Positions 40,967 to 46,344 of a DNA stretch of 46,344 bases are shown in pieces. Source of the DNA: Alphaproteobacteria bacterium. Its GTDB lineage: Bacteria; Pseudomonadota; Alphaproteobacteria; UBA828. The DNA is taken from contig WTGU01000035.1 in the NCBI GenBank assembly GCA_011523425.1, positions 1 through 46,344 of the forward strand, given 5' to 3'. Each line of letters begins with the position of its first letter. Positions within the stretch are counted from its first letter, which is position 1. The notes under the pieces are model-generated. The model was not told the origin of the DNA, did no database searches, and saw nothing but the letters and a program-made list of their open reading frames with translations. Made by a program: the position numbers and the translations under genes.

Positions 40967-42070
40967 ATGAAGCTCGGCATGTTCATGCACCCGATCCAGG
41001 ACTTCCGTCGGGGCTATCACACGCTGCTCAAGGAAGACTTCGAGATCATCACGTGCGCCGACGCGGTCGGCTTCGACGAGGTCTGGCTGGGCGAGCATTT
41101 CGCGCTTCCCTCCGAGCCGATCCAGTCGCCGCTCATGCTGTTCGCGGCGCTGGTGCCCCAGACCGAGCGGATCAAGTTCGGCTCCGGCGTCCTCTGCCTG
41201 CCCTATCAGCACCCGGCGATCGTCGCCGGCCAGGCGGCGCAGTTCGACCATATCTCCGAGGGCCGCTTCCTGATGGGGATCGGGCCCGGCGCCACGCCGC
41301 CCGACTTCGAGATGTTCAAGATCACCGACCTCGACCGCATGGAGATGCTGGTCGAATCGATCGACATGATCCACGGCATCTGGGCCTCGGACCCGCCCTA
41401 CGAGTTCCACGGCAAGTACTGGGACTTCGTGATCAAGGACAACGTGCTGCCCGACATCGGCGTCGGCGCCATGGGCAAGCCCTACCAGAAGCCCCACCCG
41501 CCGGTGATGATCCCGGCCATGAGCCGCGGCTCCGGCAGCATCCGGCTCGCAGCCCAGCGGGGCTGGAGCTGCATCTCCGCCAACTTCGTGCCCGACGAGG
41601 TGCTCAAGGGCCACTGGCGCGACTATCTGGACGAGTGCAAGAAGCTCGGGAAGCAGCCCGACCCGTCCATGTGGAAGGCGGGCCGCACGCTGCTGATCAC
41701 CGAGACCGACGAGGAGGCGCGCCAGTATCTCAGGCGCGAGGACAACGCCTTCCGCTGGTACTTCGAGTACATTATCGGCGTCACCAGCCACGGCGGCTTC
41801 GTCCACATGCTGAAGTCCGACCCCGACATGCCGGACGAGGAGGTGACGCCCGAATACTGCATCGACACCATCGTCACCGCCGGCAGCCCCAAGACGGTGG
41901 CCAAGAAGATCGCCGAATTCCGGGACGAGACCGGGCCCTTCGAGACCCTGATCGTCTCGCATCACGACTGGGTCCATAAGGACCTGTGGCGGCGCCACAT
42001 GGAGTTGACCGCGACCGAGCTGATGCCGAGACTCCGCGCCGAGATCGGCTGGCAGGCGGCGGCGGAGTAG
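40967..42070 (+). CDS. LLM-class flavin-dependent oxidoreductase 4
   Basis: A 367-aa luciferase-like protein: KLGMFMHPIQDFRRGYHTLL, FDEVWLGEHFALPSEPIQSP, FGSGVLCLPYQHPAIVAGQA and GRFLMGIGPGATPPDFEMF. The EVWLGEHF block and the cis-peptide flavin region match the limonene-monooxygenase/alkanal-monooxygenase-like branch. A GGGGGAGG run precedes the ATG. It is preceded by its own promoter and followed by a convergent SNase gene, so it is probably monocistronic. FMN is the likely cofactor; the substrate is unknown. Confidence 0.88.
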   Translation: MKLGMFMHPIQDFRRGYHTLLKEDFEIITCADAVGFDEVWLGEHFALPSEPIQSPLMLFAALVPQTERIKFGSGVLCLPYQHPAIVAGQAAQFDHISEGRFLMGIGPGATPPDFEMFKITDLDRMEMLVESIDMIHGIWASDPPYEFHGKYWDFVIKDNVLPDIGVGAMGKPYQKPHPPVMIPAMSRGSGSIRLAAQRGWSCISANFVPDEVLKGHWRDYLDECKKLGKQPDPSMWKAGRTLLITETDEEARQYLRREDNAFRWYFEYIIGVTSHGGFVHMLKSDPDMPDEEVTPEYCIDTIVTAGSPKTVAKKIAEFRDETGPFETLIVSHHDWVHKDLWRRHMELTATELMPRLRAEIGWQAAAE

Positions 42071-42099
42071 GGCGCGGCGGCGGCCCGGGCGGAGGCGCA

Positions 42100-42912
42100 C
42101 TACTCGAGCACCTCGATCTGCTCCGGATGGGTGGCCTCGATCATGGGGCCGTTGAAGGACTCGATCCAGCCGCGCACGCGCACCAGGCGCCCCTCGTAGT
42201 CGCCGACGGCGATGCCCGCAGCCTCGAAGCGCCGGCGGTCGCGGGGCGCGATCGAGACCGTGAAGTCGCTGCGCCAGTCCGCGCCGAAGTTCAGGTAGCC
42301 GCGGCCGCGCACGACTGCCGCGCGCCTCACCCGCCCCTCCACCAGGCCGAAGCTGCGGAGTCCTTCGCCTGCCTCGGCTGCTGCCAGCACCCGGTAGCGA
42401 GGCTCGGCCCAGAGGCCGCGCCGCGCTGCGCGCGCGCTGCGCTCGTGCGCCAGCATCTCGGCAACCGCCGCTCTCTCCTGGGCGAGGCTCATCACCCGCG
42501 CGAGGCCGGCCTCGATCAGGGTTCCCTGTATCCAGGCGCCGTCGTCTGCTCGCACGAGGTGGGCGCGCAGCCGGCCGTGGCGATCCCGCCGGATGTCGTC
42601 GAACGCGAGGCCCACGAGGCGGCCCTGCACCAGCCCGGCGAGCGCCTGGTGCGCCTCTGCCGCGAGCCGCGCCCCGGCCGATCCCGTGCCGGTCCCGTCC
42701 CGCTCCGGGTGCGGGACCCGGATGCCGGCAAGCCGCACCGTTTCGCCATCGTCGAGCAGCATCGTGGCGCCGTCGATCACGTCCGCCACCCGCGCCTCGC
42801 CCGCGAGCGTGAGCCCGGCCGGCGACGGGACGATGGGGATGGCGCCGCCGGCCGCGGTGCCCGCGCCCGGCAGGGCGATCAGCAGGAGGGCAGTCAGGAC
42901 GAGGCGGGCCAT
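42100..42912 (-). CDS. Exported SNase-like (thermonuclease-domain) protein
   Basis: A 270-aa protein with a signal peptide (about 1-21, LVLTALLLIALPGAGTAA). The SNase fold reads DVIDGATMLLDDGETVRLAGIRVPHPE, then RRDRHGRLRAHLV and IQGTLIEAGLARV. Arginines equivalent to R35 and R87 of staphylococcal nuclease can be placed, but the catalytic Glu region is altered (HPERDG), so activity is uncertain. The last 70 residues form an extra strand-rich part of unknown role. A TATAGT lies 6 bp before the ATG on its strand. Confidence 0.8.
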   Translation of the reverse strand: MARLVLTALLLIALPGAGTAAGGAIPIVPSPAGLTLAGEARVADVIDGATMLLDDGETVRLAGIRVPHPERDGTGTGSAGARLAAEAHQALAGLVQGRLVGLAFDDIRRDRHGRLRAHLVRADDGAWIQGTLIEAGLARVMSLAQERAAVAEMLAHERSARAARRGLWAEPRYRVLAAAEAGEGLRSFGLVEGRVRRAAVVRGRGYLNFGADWRSDFTVSIAPRDRRRFEAAGIAVGDYEGRLVRVRGWIESFNGPMIEATHPEQIEVLE

Positions 42913-43019
42913 CGCAGGACTATAGCGTGCACCTCGCCTGCCGACGCCGGCCGTGACCCTGGCGCGACATCCGGGCTATTGTCGGCGCCGGGCGCGGCCG
43001 AGCGCGGGGAGGGCGCAGC

Positions 43020-44711
43020 ATGGACATGGTGACGATGAACATCATCGATTCGTCGATGGTGTCGATCTGCCGGGAAATGGGCATCACCCTGATGAAGACG
43101 TCCTATTCGACGATCTTCAACGAAGGCCTCGACTTCACCTGCGCCATCGCCGACACCGACGGCGAGATGGTCTCGGTCGCCGAGTTCTGCCCGGCGCAGA
43201 TCGGCGGCATGCCGCTCCTCATCAAGACCTGCGCCGAGGAGATCCCGATCGACGAGATCGAGGAAGGCGACGTCATCATCCACAACGACCCCTACAGGGG
43301 CGGCCTGCACGTGCCGGAGCACACGCTGTTCAAGCCGGTCTACGCCGACGGCAAGCTGCTCGCCTTCGTCGTCGCCATCGGCCACATCGCCGAGGTCGGC
43401 GGCATGGTGCCCGGCGGCTTCGCCGGCGAGGCGACGGAGATCTTCCACGAGGGCGTGCGGGTGCCGCCGGTCAAGATCATGAAGCGCGGGCAGGACGTGG
43501 ATTCGGTGTGGAAGCTGATCCTCGCGAACGTCCGCACGCCCCGCTACAACTACGGCGACCTGCGCGCCATGATCGGCGCGCTCGACCTCGGCGAGGCGCG
43601 GCTGAAGGAGATGGTCGCCAAGTACGGCCGCGCGCTCTGGCGCGAGACCTGCAACGACCTGATGGACTATTCGGAGCGGCGCATGCGCGCCGAGATCGCG
43701 CAGTTCCCCGACGGCCGCTACCACTTCGAGGATACCGTCGAGAACGACGGGATCGAGGACAAGCCCTACCAGCTCCGGGTCGACGTCTTCGTCCAGGGGG
43801 ACGAGCTGATCGCCGACTTCTCAGGCACCGACGACCAGGCGAAGGGGCCGATCAACGCCACCCTCGGCGTTACCTGGTCGGCCACCTACAACGCGCTCTT
43901 CCACATGACCGATCCGTCGATCCCGAAGAACTCGGGCTGCTTCCGCCCGATCAAGATCGTGGCGCGGCCCGGCACGGTCGCCAATGTCGACTATCCGGCG
44001 CCCGAGGTGGCGGGCAATACCGAGACCCACCCGAGGCTCGCGCTCATCGTCATCGGCGCGCTGGCCCAGGGCGCGCCGGAGCGGGCGATGGCGGCGGAAA
44101 GCGGCACCGGCGGCAACTTCGTGTTCGGCGGCCATCACCCGGAATACGACGAGTACTTCGCCTGCTACGACCTGATCTCCGGCGGCTGGGGCGGGCGCGA
44201 CTTCGCCGACGGCAACGACTGCGTCATCGCCATCAACGGCAACTGCCGCTTCAACCCGGTCGAGGTGTTTGAGACCCGCTTTCCCTTCCAGGTCGAGGAC
44301 TTCGCGATGACGCCCGATTCCGGCGGCCCCGGCCGGCATCGCGGCGGGCTGGGCTATCGCAAGACGCTGCGCACGCTCTCAGCGGAAATCACCGCGAGCC
44401 AGTGCACCGACCGGCACCGGATCAAGACCTGGGGCCTCTTCGGCGGCAAGGAGGGCGCGGTCGGCGCGACGCTGGTGCGGCCGGAGGGCGCGGACGAGTG
44501 GCGCCCCGTGACCGAGACCCACGGCAAGGCATCGTCGTCGAAGTACGCCAACATCCGCCTCCGTCCCGGCGACCGCGTGCGGCTCATCGTGCCGGGCGGC
44601 GGCGGCTACGGCGAGCCGCACGAGCGCGCCCGCGACGCGGTGGAAGAAGACCTGGCGGAGGGCTACGTCACGCCCGCAGCCGCCAGCCGCGACTACGGCT
44701 ATACCGCCTGA
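43020..44711 (+). CDS. Lone hydantoinase B/oxoprolinase-family protein
   Basis: A 563-aa HyuB-like protein. Family blocks are FNEGLDFTCAIADTDG, GDVIIHNDPYRGGLHVPEHT, VAIGHIAEVGGMVPGG, ESGTGGNFVFGGHH and PGGGGYGEPHERA near the end. Unlike the pair at 2.5-6.4 kb it has no HyuA next to it; flanking genes read the other way. It is shorter and divergent in sequence from the first HyuB. It may pair with a HyuA encoded elsewhere, or belong to a carboxylase-type (acetone or acetophenone carboxylase-like) complex. The start sits after GGGGAGGG. Confidence 0.88.
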   Translation: MDMVTMNIIDSSMVSICREMGITLMKTSYSTIFNEGLDFTCAIADTDGEMVSVAEFCPAQIGGMPLLIKTCAEEIPIDEIEEGDVIIHNDPYRGGLHVPEHTLFKPVYADGKLLAFVVAIGHIAEVGGMVPGGFAGEATEIFHEGVRVPPVKIMKRGQDVDSVWKLILANVRTPRYNYGDLRAMIGALDLGEARLKEMVAKYGRALWRETCNDLMDYSERRMRAEIAQFPDGRYHFEDTVENDGIEDKPYQLRVDVFVQGDELIADFSGTDDQAKGPINATLGVTWSATYNALFHMTDPSIPKNSGCFRPIKIVARPGTVANVDYPAPEVAGNTETHPRLALIVIGALAQGAPERAMAAESGTGGNFVFGGHHPEYDEYFACYDLISGGWGGRDFADGNDCVIAINGNCRFNPVEVFETRFPFQVEDFAMTPDSGGPGRHRGGLGYRKTLRTLSAEITASQCTDRHRIKTWGLFGGKEGAVGATLVRPEGADEWRPVTETHGKASSSKYANIRLRPGDRVRLIVPGGGGYGEPHERARDAVEEDLAEGYVTPAAASRDYGYTA

Positions 44712-44736
44712 CCCGAGAGCGGCCCTGCGTCCCCGC

Positions 44737-45729
44737 TCACGGCGCGGGCAGGGTACCGTCCAGAAAATCCAGGATCTGGCCGTCGATCTCGGCGAGGAAG
44801 GCGCGCCGGTCGAAGCCCGCCGGATCGCGCGCCGGCGCGCCCACGCCATCGACCATCGCGTCCGGGAACGGCGTGATGAACGCGAAGTGGTGGGCCGCCG
44901 GGTGGACTATCAGGCGCGCGCGATCGCCCAGCAGCGCCGCGATGTTCTCCGCGTGCCACGGCTCGCGCAGGACCCGGTCTTCGGCGAGGCGATGGATTTG
45001 CGCCGGTACCGTGACGTCTGCGAACGCACCTTCGCCGAAGAGCGCACCGACGGGTGCAACGGCCGCAACGGCACCCACCCGCGGGTCCGAAAGGCTCGGC
45101 ATTGCGCTCGGCAACGCAGTGTCGTCTTGCCCGCCGGGCCGGCCATAGGCGCAGAACTGCGGGTCCTCGTCGCGGTGACGGGTGCAGTGATGCAAGAGGG
45201 ACGTCAGGTCGGCCCGTCCGCCGACCAGGGCGAGCACGCTGTAGCCCCCGGCCGAGTGCCCGATGGCCCCGATCCGCGCCGGGTCGATGCGGGGGCCGAG
45301 CTCGGCGTCGCCGATGAGCCGGTCCAGAACTGCGCTGAGCTGGCGCGGGCGCCGGCGCCAATTCTCCGCCGTGCCGCTGTACGTGCCGTCGCGCCAACTG
45401 TCGCCGGCGTGTTCCGGCGCCGCCACGATATAGCCGCCCTCGGCGAGACGGATCGCCGTCTCACGGTGGTTCAGGCGGCCGCCTCCGGTCCCGTGCGAGA
45501 TCAGGACGAGGCCGTATGGCCCGGCTCCCGGCGATGCATCCCTGGTCGCGTTCATGGTGAACGGCCCGACGGTCGTCCGTTCGCTCGCCGCTTCGGTCGG
45601 ATACCAGAGCGCGGTGCGAAGCCTCTCGCCGCCGGCCTCGACGAGGACGTCGCGGAAACCCACGCCTTCTGCTCTCGCGCTCCCGACCGAGAAGGCGACC
45701 GCGATGGCGAATATGGCCAGCAACTTCAT
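44737..45729 (-). CDS. Exported alpha/beta hydrolase (dienelactone/PAF-acetylhydrolase-like)
   Basis: A 330-aa protein with a signal peptide (about 1-20, LLAIFAIAVAFSVGSARA). The hydrolase core has LVLISHGTGGGRLNHR, the nucleophile S159 in GHSAGGYS, and PAAHHFAFITPFPD with the likely catalytic histidine. An extra loop with CTRHRDEDPQFC may form a disulfide in the periplasm. It resembles periplasmic PAF-acetylhydrolase or dienelactone-hydrolase-like esterases. It converges on the lone HyuB gene with 25 bp between stops. Confidence 0.86.
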   Translation of the reverse strand: MKLLAIFAIAVAFSVGSARAEGVGFRDVLVEAGGERLRTALWYPTEAASERTTVGPFTMNATRDASPGAGPYGLVLISHGTGGGRLNHRETAIRLAEGGYIVAAPEHAGDSWRDGTYSGTAENWRRRPRQLSAVLDRLIGDAELGPRIDPARIGAIGHSAGGYSVLALVGGRADLTSLLHHCTRHRDEDPQFCAYGRPGGQDDTALPSAMPSLSDPRVGAVAAVAPVGALFGEGAFADVTVPAQIHRLAEDRVLREPWHAENIAALLGDRARLIVHPAAHHFAFITPFPDAMVDGVGAPARDPAGFDRRAFLAEIDGQILDFLDGTLPAP

Positions 45730-45869
45730 CGGCCGTGTTCCGACTCCTGGCGCGGCGGGGCCGCCTTGGTAGCAATCGCTCCCCGGTGTGACAATCGGGC
45801 GGCGTCACGGGAGCGTGCGCGGGAGCGTGCTTGCGCGCCGGATTTTTTCGGCGACAATCGACAAGGCGC

Positions 45870-46344
45870 ATGAGCCGGGAATCGATGGAATTCGACGTGG
45901 TGATCGTCGGCGCGGGCCCCGCCGGGCTCGCCGCCGCCATACGCCTGCGTCAGCTCGCTCAGGAGACCGGCCGCGAGATCACCGTCACCGTGCTCGAGAA
46001 GGGCTCGGAGGTGGGCGCCCACATCCTCTCGGGCGCCGTCTTCGAGCCGCGCGCGCTGGACGAGCTGATCCCCGACTGGAAGGAGAAGGGCGCACCGCTC
46101 GACACGCCGGCGCGCACGGACGAGTTCCGCTACCTCACCCGCAAGGGCGGCATCAGGATGCCCGGCGCGCTGCTGCCGCCGGCCATGCGCAACCACGGCA
46201 ACTACATCATCAGCCTCGGCAATCTCTGCCGCTGGCTGGGCCAGCAGGCCGAAGAGCTCGGCGTCGAGATCTACCCCGGCTTCGCCGCCGCCGAGGTGCT
46301 CTACCACGAGGACGGCCGGGTCAAGGGCGTCGCCACCGGCGACA
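45870..46344 (+). CDS. Electron-transfer flavoprotein-ubiquinone oxidoreductase (5' part)
   Basis: The first 158 residues of ETF-QO, running off the right edge. [20 protein letters not shown] (about 8-27) binds [26 protein letters not shown] and [20 protein letters not shown] match ETF-QO closely. The enzyme passes electrons from ETF-linked acyl-CoA dehydrogenases to ubiquinone at the inner membrane. ATG 45870 was chosen; ATG 45885 is a close alternative. The 4Fe-4S cysteines would lie beyond the edge. Confidence 0.93.
   Translation, partial: MSRESMEFDVVIVGAGPAGLAAAIRLRQLAQETGREITVTVLEKGSEVGAHILSGAVFEPRALDELIPDWKEKGAPLDTPARTDEFRYLTRKGGIRMPGALLPPAMRNHGNYIISLGNLCRWLGQQAEELGVEIYPGFAAAEVLYHEDGRVKGVATGD

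Noticed and set aside
1-46344. CRISPR arrays, prophage, insertion sequences or rRNA/tRNA genes
   Set aside because: No regularly spaced repeats, transposase or integrase motifs, or conserved RNA sequences were seen anywhere in the window.

Overview
The window is 46.3 kb of high-GC chromosome, roughly 70% G+C by eye, from an alphaproteobacterium. GcrA, a cell-cycle regulator confined to Alphaproteobacteria, is present. So is the conserved block DUF2062-acpS-lepB-rnc-era, along with bamB-der and def-fmt-truA. Coding density is very high, many neighbours overlap by ATGA or GTGA, and no tRNA, rRNA, CRISPR or transposase was seen. The genus cannot be named from sequence alone. A Rhodospirillales-like free-living organism fits the catabolic content, but that is inference.

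Left region (1-9.8 kb). A minus-strand run reads hyuA, hyuB, a luciferase-like flavin oxidoreductase (LLM), a RidA-family protein, a rhodanese-like protein and a class V aminotransferase cut by the window edge. It looks like a catabolic unit for a cyclic amide or N-heterocycle. A divergent S9 oligopeptidase follows, converging on a second LLM enzyme.

Copper region (9.8-13.7 kb). A CueR/HmrR-type regulator reads leftward with a membrane-anchored cytochrome c and a periplasmic Cu/Zn superoxide dismutase. A Cu(+) P-type ATPase reads rightward. Both promoters show TTGACC and a -10 hexamer separated by exactly 19 bp, as MerR-family regulators require. An OFA-type MFS transporter and an alpha/beta hydrolase follow.

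Middle region (15.9-27.7 kb). A folded intergenic repeat lies between convergent genes. Beyond it is an NCS2 nucleobase permease with an unexpected C-terminal RsbW-like (histidine-kinase-type ATPase) domain, and a bacterial GPP34 protein. Core genes follow: era, rnc, lepB, acpS and DUF2062. Then come gcrA, a DUF962/Mpo1-like protein, a thioredoxin-fold protein, a YfgM-like protein, bamB and der.

Tungsten-enzyme region (27.7-35.0 kb). An acyl-CoA ligase is divergent from a plus-strand operon. That operon encodes an orphan CoxS-like 2Fe-2S protein, a four-cluster ferredoxin, an aldehyde ferredoxin oxidoreductase, an FAD/NAD oxidoreductase, a MoaD-like protein, an unknown 95-aa protein and an SRPBCC protein. 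The ferredoxin, oxidoreductase and flavoprotein match the AorA-AorB-AorC layout of the Aromatoleum tungsten aldehyde oxidoreductase. The operon could oxidise an aldehyde to an acid, pass electrons to NAD(+), and hand the acid to the ligase. This is the best candidate for an under-described system here.

Right region (35.0-46.3 kb). This holds truA, fmt and def, a third LLM enzyme, a HpnA-like epimerase overlapping a CDP-alcohol phosphatidyltransferase, and a divergent sugar/phospholipid nucleotidyltransferase. A fourth LLM enzyme, an exported SNase-like protein, a lone HyuB and an exported alpha/beta hydrolase follow. The 5' end of an ETF-ubiquinone oxidoreductase closes the window.
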